Below are positions 11,061 through 20,942 of a DNA stretch of 64,000 bases, piece after piece. Positions within the stretch are counted from its first letter, which is position 1, and each line of letters starts with the position of its first letter. The position numbers and the translations under genes are program-made. A model generated the notes under the pieces. The model was not told where the DNA came from, made no database searches, and saw only the letters and a program-made list of their open reading frames with translations. Source of the DNA: Nilaparvata lugens (Eukaryota; Arthropoda; Insecta; Hemiptera; Delphacidae); assembly GCF_014356525.2 (NCBI RefSeq), contig NC_052516.1:27993211-28057210 (forward strand), read 5' to 3'.

Positions 11061-11653
11061 AGAATGATGTTATTAATGTAGTGTAGATGATGACTAGCAC
11101 AAAAATAATAGCACACCCACCTATAATAGTGCTAGGCCTGCCTGACCTTGACATATAAAAGCAACGACTTATTTATCACATTTCGCATTACCTTTAGCAA
11201 TGCAACGAACAAATGCCGGCTTCAACTGGCGCAATGCTAAACAAATGCTTGGCTTTGTCATTCAGGGTGGCTCTTTGGTTTTATTGCATTGAGATGTTGT
11301 CTCATTCAGAACTGACGTTGATATTATTTTGATCTGGATGATTGATTATATGACAGAAATTGTCATGTCTATATCTCTGTGCTTTGAGGCTTAAGGTCAA
11401 TCACACACAGTGACATATACAGAGAAACAGAGGAAAAATCAAATGTCTGCCTGCAGACGTGAAAAAACAATGGAAACAGACGGAGGTCTGCGTGCGTTGC
11501 ACCGCATTCGAACACCTGGAGAGGGATTTTTTCTCAGTCAGTCTGCATACATCCGTCTGTTGCTGTTTGCCTTTGTTTTAAAGCAACATGTCTCAAGCCT
11601 GTATCATATCCATGCTGCTGCCGCTGATATGATGATCCAAAAGTAGTTGCTAA
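11061..11653. other. intergenic, unassigned
   Basis: A 78-codon plus-strand frame at 11410-11646 is unrecognised. The stretch 11440-11560 has several GTCTGC/CAGACG motifs in both orientations, so it may be a degraded inverted-repeat element rather than coding DNA. Confidence 0.35.
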
Positions 11654-12920
11654 GGTAATTCCAGGAGAGATGCCCCACCTAAGGAAATGACGTCATAAAA
11701 ACCACTGGGACACCCAGAGGGAAATAGTATTTGGTGATTAGACATGGTTATCATTTTGTCATCAACATCCAGGTTGGGAATCATACTGTTATAATTAATT
11801 AATAAATAATTTCATTTATAACACTAATACATTTGGCCATCTCTCCCATGTGCCCGGGTGAGATGTCCTTTCTGTTTGGGAGAGATGCCCCATACATGAA
11901 TTTTGAGGTAATCTGAAAGAATGTAGTTTTAAATTCACAATGTTTCATTGTTATGTTGGGAATGGAACAAAAAAATGTATTATTGAGTAGAAAATGGATC
12001 AAGATACTTAATCTGATCAACACTATCTATGGTTGTATAATAGTTTTCATCACATTCGATGCAGTTGGTTTCCCTATCACTTTAATTTTCACTGTTTGAG
12101 TCGTCAACTTTGCTCAGTTTTTTTTAAGTTTTACATTTTCCTACTTCTTCTTTCTTCTTATTTTCTGTAATTTTTTGAGAAGATTTTTATTTCGTTTCTC
12201 TCTTCCAGCTTTCTCCTTCTTCCTTCTTCTTCTCAACCTTCTTCTTCCTTCTTGTCCTGGATTTTTCGCACAACTCAGGAACAGGAGAGATCTCGTGTAA
12301 GATTTTTGATGGGGCCATTTGGCCATTAGGCTTCCTCTTATATTCCGTAGATATTCTTCCTGTAGGATTTTTTCTAAATATATTGGATTGAATTATATAT
12401 TCAATGTCTAAAACCAGTTGTTATATTCATATCAACTCTTACATTGAATTTAATTCATATTTAATTTCAGTTTGAAATTTTAGGGCAACTCTCCCATACA
12501 GTTTGCTTAGGGCATCTCTCCCAGAATTGCATGAGGCATCTATCCTTTTGACAGGGGAGAGATGCCCCAGTACCTTGTCGATCTACAAAGGAAATAAGAT
12601 GGCCGCCTACTACAGACAGATCAACTATAAACTACTCACAGCAAGTTCTCACAAACTACAATTCAATATCCTCTTGGAAACGTTATTACCAGCCTCAAAT
12701 ATAACACCTTATCTTATAACGAAGGAAGAAAACACAATACTTCATGGATTTTGATTTTTACTGCCAAAAATAACAAAACAAAACGGTCGTAACTTCTCTC
12801 TGTTGTTGACTGGAGTTCAACTGACAGAATGAATATACTAGAAGAGCCCTCTTTCATCATGTTTGAGAACTACAGCAAGTGGGGCAACTCTCCTGCTGTG
12901 GCATCTCTCCTGGAATTACC
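11654..12920. mobile_element. 1.27-kb element with 21-bp perfect TIRs and subterminal GGGAGAGATGCCCC repeats
   Basis: The left end (11654-11674, beginning GGTAATTCCAGGAGAG) is the exact reverse complement of the right end (12900-12920, ending CTCTCCTGGAATTACC). Inside, GGGAGAGATGCCC or its complement recurs at 11878-11891, 12510-12522 and 12554-12568, with variants GGGCAACTCTCCC at 12483-12495 and GGGGCAACTCTCCT at 12881-12894, and a partial copy near 11836. Clusters of short subterminal repeats in both orientations are typical of transposase-binding sites in hAT, CACTA and Mutator-type elements. No transposase frame remains. No clear target duplication was found, so the superfamily is unassigned. 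Confidence 0.65.
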
Positions 12921-13500
12921 AGGAGAAAAGTGATAAATGGGGGAATAGAGGGGGGAGAATAAACAATGGAATAATTATCAATGAATTTAAAATACCTATG
13001 TGTATTTTCATGATTAGTGAATACATTTTACGAAAATGATAGGACGGATGAAGATGAATGGATGATGCAGCGGAAAAATATAGATTGATTGATTGATGCC
13101 TTTATTAAGAGCGGAGTTAGGACTCCAGGTCCTCTCTGCCACACAACCCTTAGAAGAAGGAGGAGAAGAGAGAGAGAGAAGAGGCAGAAGTAAAAGTGGA
13201 ATAGAAAAAATGAGGAACAGAGGATCACGATGATAAAACTAGGTAGAGAAGGGTGAAAAAACTACTCTTTCAGGTTTGCTTCATGGGTTGAAGCACAAGA
13301 AGTGAATTGACAAAGACAAGAAGCAGAAGGATATCGGAAAAAGAAAAAGGAATAAGGAGATTATTAGGAGACACCACTCCTCGACGCAGGCCTAGCCTAA
13401 TGAGGAGTGCACTTGATATTTTTTATGCTATTATGCTTTGTAAAATTGTACAATGAAGTGAATAAAAGTTATTATTATTATTATTAGATAAGAAAAGATT
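12921..13500. other. retroelement tails and short tandem units
   Basis: At 13081-13165 GATTGATTGATTGATGCCTT then TATTAAGAGCGGAGTTAGG looks like the reverse strand of a retroelement 3' end. At 13375-13488 a segment ends in GTGAATAAAAG followed by a (TTA)n run, a plus-strand tail. No host gene seen. Confidence 0.45.
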
Positions 13501-13559
13501 ATTATTAGGCGTGTTGAGTGCGGGAAACGGCCGGGAAGGCTGTAAAAACCCGCGTATTA

Positions 13560-14000
13560 GGTATTAGGTTAGGTAGATAAGAAAAGAAAAGGATAAGAAA
13601 AGGAAGAGAGGGAGAGAAGAAAAACCAGAAGAACAGAGAATAGACTATGACAAGAATAAGAAATAAGATGTGGAACAGCCACTCTGGAAGACATGACGAT
13701 GATAAAAAGGAATAAGGAGATAAAAAAATAAGGTAAAAAGGAAAAGAGGAAGAAAAGGAAAACCAGAAGAACACGGAATAGACGATTACAAAAATAAGAA
13801 ATGAGATTTGGAAGAGCCACTTTAAAAGATTTGATTTTTGGGATTCGAGGAGAGAGTTAACGTAAAGAAAGTTGAAAACAATCATTTTGGTAGACTTCAG
13901 TTTTGAGATTCGAGTGGGTATTTGAAAAAAAGTAGAAGGAAACAGGAACAAGGAGACGAAGAAAGAATGAGGATGCGAATGAGGAATAAGGAAAGGAAAA
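13560..14000. repeat. purine-rich low-complexity tract
   Basis: AAGAAAAGGA- and AGGAAGAG-rich DNA with two related segments, GAAGAACAGAGAATAGACTA (~13628) and GAAGAACACGGAATAGACGA (~13766), about 140 bases apart, indicating a diverged tandem duplication. Minus-strand frames here are compositional artefacts. Confidence 0.6.
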
Positions 14001-14059
14001 ATTAGGGAAAAGCATTGCCGGAATACTTTAAAGTAGCAAACAAGCCAAAAATCAACCAA

Positions 14060-14400
14060 AAATCCTCAAATTCGCACACGCTGGTCCCAATCTGCCAATA
14101 GCCTACATTTCGACAAACCAACATTTCCGCAAATGGCAATAAATTATCATTCCCGCCTTTTTTCAAAAAAAGTTTTCCCGCAAAAAACCCGAATTTAGCC
14201 AATCACACACGAGCCATTCCTGAATGTAACTAAGCCAGCCTTGATTGGCTGAAATTATTCAGAAACTTGAATAGCGTGCCGATAACAAAAAGCCTGGCCA
14301 CGACAAAACCAAACCTATATCTGTATATAAAGATACAAACACCCGGTTTAGCATCGTTTCATACCTATATACGTTTCAGTAATCCCTCACGTGGAATGTA
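14060..14400 (+). promoter_or_regulatory. promoter-like patch with CCAAT boxes and TATATAAA
   Basis: This patch is less AT-rich than its surroundings. It holds GCCAATCAC (~14198), GATTGGCTG (~14243, an inverted CCAAT), TGTATATAAAG (~14322) and TTTCAGTAATCC (~14374). The TATA-to-TCAGT distance of about 50 bases is longer than the usual 30, and no gene is recognised downstream, so this is only a suggestion. Confidence 0.2.
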
Positions 14401-15040
14401 AATTGGCAACAGAGTCCTGAACCGAGTTCAAATGCAGACTTTTCAATATCACTTGTCATTAATTTGCATTGGTGGAATGACACTTGACTTCTCAGCCCTC
14501 CCGGCTACTAACAAATCCAACAACTTCGTTTTCATAATTAATTCCTCACGAGCTCATCCCACCAGAAGACAACTCACATAGTAGAGCAATCCTCGTGATA
14601 AAATCAACCTAAATCTTTCATACTTTGCAACAGACGACGATGCATTATTTATGGAAATTAACTGATGAATATCGAGGCAGAGAATACCATAAATTTGTTT
14701 TGAGAGTGAAAATTTCAGGCTTTGAAACCGGAAGTTGACTGAATAAGGTATTTGGTAATGGAACAGAACTGAAATATTGATCGTCATGAACTGGTGTATG
14801 AAATTTGCATAGATAGATAAACCTATTAATTACCAAAATTGCTTTTGGGTAATTGGAAGGATAGAGATGATGTGAAATGAGATATTATGTAACATCCAAA
14901 TATTTTTCATCGATAGAGATTAATATGAATCTGATTATACTGTATTTATAGTGTCATGTATCATATTTATATATCTGATATGTTTTATATTTGACAGTGC
15001 TAAGAACCCTCATACAAGATATAAGATCATGAAACTTGAG
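14400..15040. other. intergenic, no gene seen
   Basis: No coding or structural signal recognised. Confidence 0.4.
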
Positions 15041-15042
15041 AC

Positions 15043-15663
15043 TGATTTTCACGGTGCCAGTGACTGGCATGCCAGTTTGGATATTGACTGGAAGGTCACT
15101 GGCAAGCGGTAACTGGTATGCCAGCTTTAAGCGTTACCCTGTTTACATGTTGCCAGCTAATGGAACATGTCGGATGTGTTGGTGTAGTTCCACAGCGAGC
15201 GTGGTTTATGTGATAGTAGTGCAGATCTTGGTTTTTTTAAACAAATGACAGAAATGCCACACAGAGTTGCCGTTCAAGAGTGTGTGCGTGGAATATCTAT
15301 GGTTTTGTGTGAAGAGCTTTTGGGAATATGTACCCACGAGTTACAGCGGAAAGAACGGGTAACGTGGATACGAGGAGTGGATGGACAACAAGACTTTGGG
15401 GACATCAGAGACGATACTTTTAATTATTATAAGAGAGCTTCATATTGAGATAACCCGCAAGAGTATAAAGCTGTGATGAGGCTGACATGAAACTGGCGCG
15501 CCAGTAAAACAAAAATATATGTTCTGCTGGAGCTGCCAGCTATTGGCGCGTCTTTGGCTTGCTGGCTTCTTACTGGCGTGAACCGTTTACACAGTGCCAG
15601 TCGATGGCATCCAGTGACTGGCTACCTTAACTAGCAAGCCAACTGGCACCGTGTAAATCAGCC
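15043..15663. mobile_element. non-autonomous DNA element with CACGGTGCCAGT ends
   Basis: The left end reads GATTTTCACGGTGCCAGT; the right end (to about 15663) is the reverse complement of GGCTGATTTACACGGTGCCA. Both ends are followed inward by many TGGC/GCCA motifs (GACTGGCATGCCAG, CCAGTGACTGGC). This fits a PIF/Harbinger-like MITE or deletion derivative, though the superfamily is inferred only from end style. The inside holds a 67-codon frame at 15245-15448 with no recognised domain that might be a transposase remnant. Confidence 0.55.
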
Positions 15664-15832
15664 GTTATGTTCAACAGATTAGGTTAAATATGTCAAAAAT
15701 AATAAAAATCAAAGTACACCTTTATAGGTAGTATGTACTAGTATGAATGTACAAAGTACATCTATAAAAGCAGAACAAATATTTCTGTTTTGCTGGCGCG
15801 CCAGTTTCATGTCAGCCTCATCACAGCTTTAT
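15459..15832. repeat. 60-70-bp inverted repeat overlapping the element's right part
   Basis: The block GTATAAAGCTGTGATGAGGC then TGACATGAAACTGGCGCGCC (15459-15518) returns as its reverse complement at about 15772-15832, about 255 bases away. One arm is inside the CACGGTGCCAGT element and the other outside, so either two related elements are nested or the unit is larger than 15043-15663. The core TGGCGCGCCA is itself palindromic (AscI-like GGCGCGCC). Confidence 0.65.
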
Positions 15833-16139
15833 ACTTTTATATTTTTCAGATCATGTATGTTCCAACGTCAAAGTCATTTTCACTTTAAAATTACGTCAAA
15901 GTTGAAACATGTTGTGTAAAATAAAGATAAATGTTAAAAAAAGGGTATTTGTATCTTCATTTTTATGTAAATACAAGTAGCCCTTAACAAGGAAATGAAC
16001 ATTCAAGAAACAAGAAATTCGATTGAACCTAAAAATATAGACATAGTTGGAAAACTAATAGACATAGTCAGCATTATTGTAGTAGGCAGACTAAAATGTA
16101 CTTTAAACTTTCAACATCCCACATACACAATACTATAAC
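15833..16139. other. AT-rich spacer, no gene seen
   Basis: Nothing recognised. Confidence 0.4.
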
Positions 16140-16312
16140 TCTACCCATTCTACCAATGCTGACAGTCTAGAGTGAATTTCACTGCAGCCTCTTTTACAGG
16201 AGTTCCTGCGTTCGCGATTTGCGGTCTGCGGTCGCTGCGTGAACGTCCGTTAAACCGCAAATCACTACGCATGCGCATTGCTTCACTAAACATCCTATTT
16301 ACTTCCATGCTT
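16140..16312. repeat. CTGTCAG element half-copy followed by a GC-rich patch
   Basis: ATTCTACCAATGCTGACAGT and GTGAATTTCACT (16148-16184) are the right half of a CTGTCAG element. A short CpG-rich patch follows (GTTCGCGATTTGCGGTC, GCATGCGCATT, 16208-16280) unlike its neighbours. Its origin is unknown. Confidence 0.5.
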
Positions 16313-16752
16313 ATGGTCAGATTCAAGGCAATCTGTCAGAATTCCTCATTAATATCATCAATGATTCCCCGTTTGATTAACTCTGACAGTCAGGTGTGAT
16401 TTTCAATACAAATTTTCTTTCATGTCTACAGTGAGATTCAAGTGAAACTGTCAGAATTCCTCATGAATATCATCAATGCTCCCCGTTTAATTAACGCTGA
16501 CAGTAATATCTGAATCTCAATACAAATTTACTTCATGCCTGTGGTGAGATTGACTTTAAGCTGTCAGAACCCCTTATGAATAGCATCAATGCTTTTCTAT
16601 TCAATCAATTCTGACAGTCAGATTTGAATCTCAATAAAATCTCCTTCCATCTCTATGGTGAGGCTCTGACTTTGAGCTGTCAGAATTCTTTATGAATAAC
16701 ATCAATGCTTTCCTTTTCAATCAATTCTGACATTTGAGGTTGAATCTCACTG
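16313..16752. repeat. tandem array of four CTGTCAG elements (~115-bp period)
   Basis: Left half-sites CTGTCAGAA start at 16333, 16448, 16561 and 16678 (spacings 115, 113 and 117). Each unit reads GTGAGATTC, CTGTCAGAATTCCTTATGAA, CATCAATGCT, TTCAATCAATTCTGACAG, TTGAATCTCA. The units are diverged from each other, so the array is not recent. It is the only long tandem form of this family in the window; pairs occur at 34095 and 55025. Confidence 0.8.
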
Positions 16753-17040
16753 GGTACCCAACAATATTACTGGAAGCCCACTGCTATGCATGGTGGTTTA
16801 CTACTTTACTACTGTGAAGCACTGTCTGTCTGTATTCTAACACGAACAAATTAGGACAAACAAGTACTGTTCTCATGCATTGAATTCTCGTTTTGAATAT
16901 TGTTTATTTAATATTTTTCCTTGTAACAAACGTGTCTGGAGAGGTGTTTTGAAAAACGAATGAGTTGCAGTATGTAGAAGGGAAAGAGAAGATAGTTAAG
17001 ATTGCACATTGAATGGCTTAAAAAACTCATGCAGTAGTCT
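16753..17040. other. spacer, no gene seen
   Basis: Nothing recognised. Confidence 0.35.
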
Positions 17041-17450
17041 GTCATATGATAAAGGAAAGAGTTGGCTTATACACGTACTGGATAGGGAATTCACGAATGA
17101 CGCATCATCACGTCTCAACTAGGGGAATGATCAACTTGAAATTTTGCATATAGATTCTTGATATTTACCGAGGATAGTTATAGACCTATTTTATATTCTT
17201 CAAGATTTCATTAGGTCAACTTTTCAGTTCTTCACGTTTCAAAATGGACCCTTTCGAAGCTAGTCTATAATATAATAAAGGAGAGAATTGGCTTATACAC
17301 GCACTGAATAGGGATTTCACAAATGACGCATCATCACCTCTGAACTACTGGACTGATTGACTTGATCTTTTGCATATATAGATTCTTAATTTACCGAGGA
17401 TGGTTTTCAAGTATCTGATTAGACCCTTGCAAAGCACAGGCTACCTGCTA
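17041..17450 (-). repeat. GATGCGTCAT dispersed repeat, two adjacent copies
   Basis: Two copies (about 17041-17235 and 17262-17450) share AAAGG..AGAGTTGGCTTATAC, GGGAATTCACGAATGACGCA, TCATCACGTCT and TTTTGCATATAGATTCTT. Opposite-orientation copies lie at 18265-18410 and 26855-27115. The family ends in a TTTCCTTTATTATA-type tail on the other strand. No protein is encoded. Confidence 0.65.
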
Positions 17451-17507
17451 GAAGAAAATGAAAAATAATCAATTATAGTATTAATTTGCTGGCTCATTAG
17501 GAAAAGA

Positions 17508-17740
17508 GATCCGTGGTCAGCATAGTGTTTGCGTAGCAGTCTGTAGGTCCCGGGTTCAAACCCGGATGCAAACAAACCATTTTAGCATGGTCACTACCGT
17601 GTTATCGGATGGGCACGTTATGTAGTCGGACCCGGCTGATATATGACAATCTTGAGGTCCATTGACGGCTTAAATCATATATGCAGGCTTGGTGGAACTT
17701 CCGTCAGTGACTCCCCACTAATAATAGCCATACGAATAGT
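17508..17740 (+). mobile_element. tRNA-derived SINE, copy 1
   Basis: Begins GATCCGTGGTCAGCATAGTG (diverged A box) with B box GGTTCAAACCC about 45 bases on. The body contains GTGTTATCGGATGGGCACG, GGCTTAAAT and ACTCCCCACTAATAATAGCC, matching copies at 28256-28488 and 42430-42667. It is followed by a short AT/GA-rich tail. Pol III transcribes such elements and a partner LINE copies them; the partner is not identified. Confidence 0.8.
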
Positions 17741-17810
17741 AGTGATTAGGAAAAGAAGATGAGATTGATTGATTTCATGCCAAGTCTTGAAAAACTTATT
17801 GCATTTGTAG

Positions 17811-17974
17811 AGGTGGGTACAAATTTACGCGCCGCGAACATGAGTTTCTCTTTTAATCAGCTGATGCCAAGCTTTTTATATCTATATCTTATACCGTTTC
17901 TGTAGAAATACAGATATAGTCAGCTGATTAAAAGTGAATTGCTCATGTTCGCGGCGCATATATCTGTACGCACC
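17811..17974. mobile_element. MITE with GCGCCGCGAACATGAG terminal inverted repeats
   Basis: Left arm GGTGGGTAC...GCGCCGCGAACATGAG...TTTTAATCAGCTGA; the reverse complement of the right arm reads GGTGCGTAC...GCGCCGCGAACATGAG...TTTTAATCAGCTGA. Arms are about 55 bases with a 50-base middle that itself holds CTATATCTTA/AGATATAG. No open frame. Target duplication not resolved. Confidence 0.75.
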
Positions 17975-18009
17975 TTAAGAATTACAATTATAAAAAGGCC
18001 AAATTACAA

Positions 18010-18260
18010 AATGAGATAAGTTATAGGAGAAAATAAAAAAAAATTGAAAAAGGGTGAGAAAAAGGAATCAAGATTTTGAATAGGGATCGAATGAGATTCC
18101 TCCCATACAAGAGTAAATTGGATGGATAAGAAGTAAAAGTGACAAAGAACATGGAATAATAGCAGATAGAGGAAAAAAGTAGAAGAAATTTGATACAAGG
18201 AGAAGATTTGTAGAGTAAAATACCGCGAAAAGGAGTAACTTACTCTGTTCAGAATGGAAT
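18010..18260. repeat. purine-rich tract, oldest copy of the local duplication
   Basis: Mostly GA-rich. The last 90 bases (GATAGAGGAAAAAAGTAGAA, GATACAAGGAGAAGAT, GAATACCGCG-like) are a diverged copy of the unit duplicated at 18435-18680. Confidence 0.45.
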
Positions 18261-18264
18261 ATAG

Positions 18265-18415
18265 TAAGATCCTCAGTAAATTAAAAATCTATATGCAAAA
18301 TTTCAAGTTTATAAGTCCAGTAGTTCAGACGTGATGATGCGTCATTCGTGAATTTTCTATATCGTGCATGTATAAGTCATTGCTTTCCTTTATTATATTG
18401 TAAAATTCTCAATTT
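18265..18415 (+). repeat. GATGCGTCAT dispersed repeat, plus-strand copy
   Basis: CATGCAAAATTTCAAG-like start, AGTCCAGTAGTTCAGACG, TGATGATGCGTCATTCGTGA and TTGCTTTCCTTTATTATATT match the family at 17041-17450 in inverted orientation and at 26855-27115 in the same orientation. Confidence 0.6.
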
Positions 18416-18434
18416 TTTTTTTAGACTCATCATA

Positions 18435-18680
18435 CTACAATTTTATCCATCTTCCCTTTAGATAGAGGAGAGAAGTAGAAGTGATTTGATACAAGGAGAA
18501 GATCTAGAGAGTAGAATACCACGGAAAAATAAAACTCTATTCCATTCAAAGATCTTTAGACCCTACAATTTTATCCATCTTCCCTTTAGATAGAGGAGAG
18601 ATGTGGAAGTAATTCGATACAAGGAGATCTCTAGAGAGTAGAATACCACGGAAAAGGATAACTCTGTCCCATTCATAGGA
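18435..18680. repeat. 128-bp tandem duplication
   Basis: CTACAATTTTATCCATCTTC and CCTTTAGATAGAGGAGAGA start at 18435 and again at 18563, each running on to AGAGAGTAGAATACCACGGA. The two units are close to identical; a third, older unit precedes them at about 18165-18255. Confidence 0.75.
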
Positions 18681-19440
18681 AGAAAGAGAGAATGCAATAA
18701 TAGGCAGAAACTGGTCTCAAAAGAAAGAATAGCATTGGTCATATCGAGAAAATTTCTCCTATACTTTCTGTAATATCTTCCAGGTTTCTAATGGGTGAAT
18801 AGGCTTTATGATTGCGTCCATAAACCTACTTTCCACCAGTAATAGATGATAGTGTAATTATATTATTACTGTATTTTCTAATAATCTTCATGGTTTATTG
18901 TAACTTCAATCCCGCCACCAATAATCATAGCAGTTTATTGGTGTGTAAACGTCCTGTGTAAAACTCCACTGAAATTTACTTCAAACTGAGAGCATCATTT
19001 CTCGGATATTTCTATGCTTGCCATTCTACCAATTCTGAAAGTTGAGACTGAATCTCACTATACAGTTCAATACGATTCATATAAGTTGGCAACGAGTAAA
19101 ATATCAGAGACTATGATAGAATTATGGAGAAAAAATAGCATATCAAGTTATGAATTTTATAATGCTATCTCCCTCCTTGATAGAACATGATTAAAACATT
19201 GATAGAACACAAATTAGAACCTGATATAAAAGTTGGTTGAAGAGTTTATGATGAGGACTGAAATTATAGTCCAATCGATTCATTCGAGATAATTTTTCAG
19301 CTACGTATAAAATACTAATAACCTCGTATAATTTCCACTTGAAAAGACTGGAAGTGAAGCATCATTAAGTATAAATTACCCCACTTTTCAGACATGTGAA
19401 TAATGAATTATTGAGCAGTAATATTGCATTTTGAAGTGTA
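18681..19440. other. intergenic with one CTGTCAG half-copy
   Basis: A half-copy of the CTGTCAG family sits at about 19018-19068 (TTGCCATTCTACCAATTCTG then GACTGAATCTCACT). Otherwise no gene or structure recognised. Confidence 0.45.
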
Positions 19441-19591
19441 GTGCCGGTTGCACAAAAGCCGGTTAAATTTTAGCCGTGATTAATTCCACGAGAACCAATC
19501 AGAGAAGCCGTCTTTTCGTAAACGCCTTCTCTGATTGGTTCTCGTAAAGTTAATAACGGTTAAAATTTAACCGGCTTCCGTGCAACCGGAC
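19441..19591. mobile_element. MITE 'GCCGGTTGCAC', copy 1
   Basis: Left arm GCCGGTTGCACAAAAGCCGG, TTAAATTTTA, GAGAACCAATCAGAGAA; the right arm is the reverse complement with few differences (TTCTCTGATTGGTTCTCG, TAAAATTTAACCGGC, GTGCAACCGG). Arms of about 65 bases leave almost no loop, so transcripts would fold into one long hairpin. A second copy lies 220 bases downstream. Confidence 0.8.
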
Positions 19592-19807
19592 TTATGAGTT
19601 TCCTAAATAACGTACTATTGAGATATAGCAATGTAATGACTGTGCATCATAGTAGTAGGCCTACTGTATTTCCTATATTATTTTATTTCAAGTAACGTGC
19701 CTCACATACCCCAACCGGAATTATATATCCAGAAGATTCTTTTAATAAATTATTGATTTAATTAGAAGCAGCCGAGAACATACAGAAGCTGGAAAGATTG
19801 ATCTTTA

Positions 19808-19962
19808 AGGCCCAGTTGCACAAAAGTCGGTTGAATTTTAATCCTGATTAATTTCATGAGAACCAATCTGAGAACACCTTTATGAGAAGACGGCTTCTTT
19901 GATTGGTTCTCGTGAAATTAATCAGGATTAAAATTTAACCGGCTTTTGTGTAATCGGCACAA
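19808..19962. mobile_element. MITE 'GCCGGTTGCAC', copy 2
   Basis: CCAGTTGCACAAAAGTCGG, GAATTTTAATCCTGATTAAT, GAGAACCAATC and the inverted right arm ending CCGGCTTTTGTG..ATCGGCAC. Same family as 19441-19591, with a slightly different middle (GAGAAGACGGCTTC). Confidence 0.8.
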
Positions 19963-20069
19963 AGTCTTGAGTTACATAAAGTTTACCACTTAAATATTAT
20001 TCTAGTCTGAAAATCGTCACTTTAGTGTTGAACTTACTGATCAATTCACATATTTATCCATTCATGGTA

Positions 20070-20300
20070 TAATTATTATTATTTATTTATAATAATAATT
20101 TATTCGACCAAAAACAAGCATCGTACAAACAAATTGAAATAAAATAACATAACTGGTGTAGCAAACACCCACGCATGCACAATACATGTTTATCATCATA
20201 GTCTAAATGAAGCCCCAAAGGTAATCCTGTGTGGGGAAATATTAATTTAATCACAATAGAAAAAGATCAAACAAAAGATAGAAAAAAATCATAAATTTTA
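20070..20300 (-). mobile_element. probable retroelement 3' tail
   Basis: Read on the minus strand, TTCCCCACACAGGATTACC, TTTGGGGCTTCATTTAGAC and then an A/T-rich end with repeated AATAATAA units. The layout resembles the AATAAA-ending tails elsewhere, but this one has no partner copy in the window. Confidence 0.35.
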
Positions 20301-20942
20301 TCAATTCATCAATAAAATAGGAGACAAGAAACAGAGTTGAAAACTTCTTTCTTATTTTGATAAAATTCACTAATAGATTCTAATATAATAATAAAATTTA
20401 TTATTATATTAAAATTTAATTAATAATAATTAAATTATAATTTTTAGTGAATAACAATAATTTTAATGAAATAAATTTTATGTACTTGTTATTTTAACTA
20501 CACCTCAGAATTCTCCTACCAAAAAAACTTTATATTCCACAAGACAGTGAATTTAGAAGGATATAAATTAATGAAAACATGAAGAATAAAGTCCTTTTGA
20601 AAATATTGTATTCATTGAAATATTCCACACTGCCTGAAATTTAGTTCATTAGGCTTGAAAAGACAATAGCATGAGTTTCAATATCTATTTGGAGAAATGA
20701 ATATCTAGAAATACGTTTCTAGTCAGAGATCACAACGATGAGATGAAGGATATCCCATTCCTCTTTGCAGCATGGAACAAACCTACTAGATAATACTGTT
20801 ATAAAACCATTAATATCACTGGACTATAATCTTGATTTCTGAATGATTAGGCACTTAGTTTATCAACGTCCACCTTTCAGGTAGCTTCATCATTAAGGAT
20901 GAAATTTTAAAAGTATCACAATATACATGAGTATATTTCTAC
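20301..20942. other. AT-rich spacer, no gene seen
   Basis: Nothing recognised; 20380-20480 is almost pure A/T. Confidence 0.45.

Noticed and set aside
10142..11154. Long minus-strand Ser/Leu/Phe frames
   Set aside because: They arise from a GGA/GAA purine tract; several frames are open at once and none has a recognisable domain.
17508..17580. Functional tRNA gene
   Set aside because: A and B boxes are present, but the acceptor stem does not close and a 160-base shared body follows, as in a SINE.
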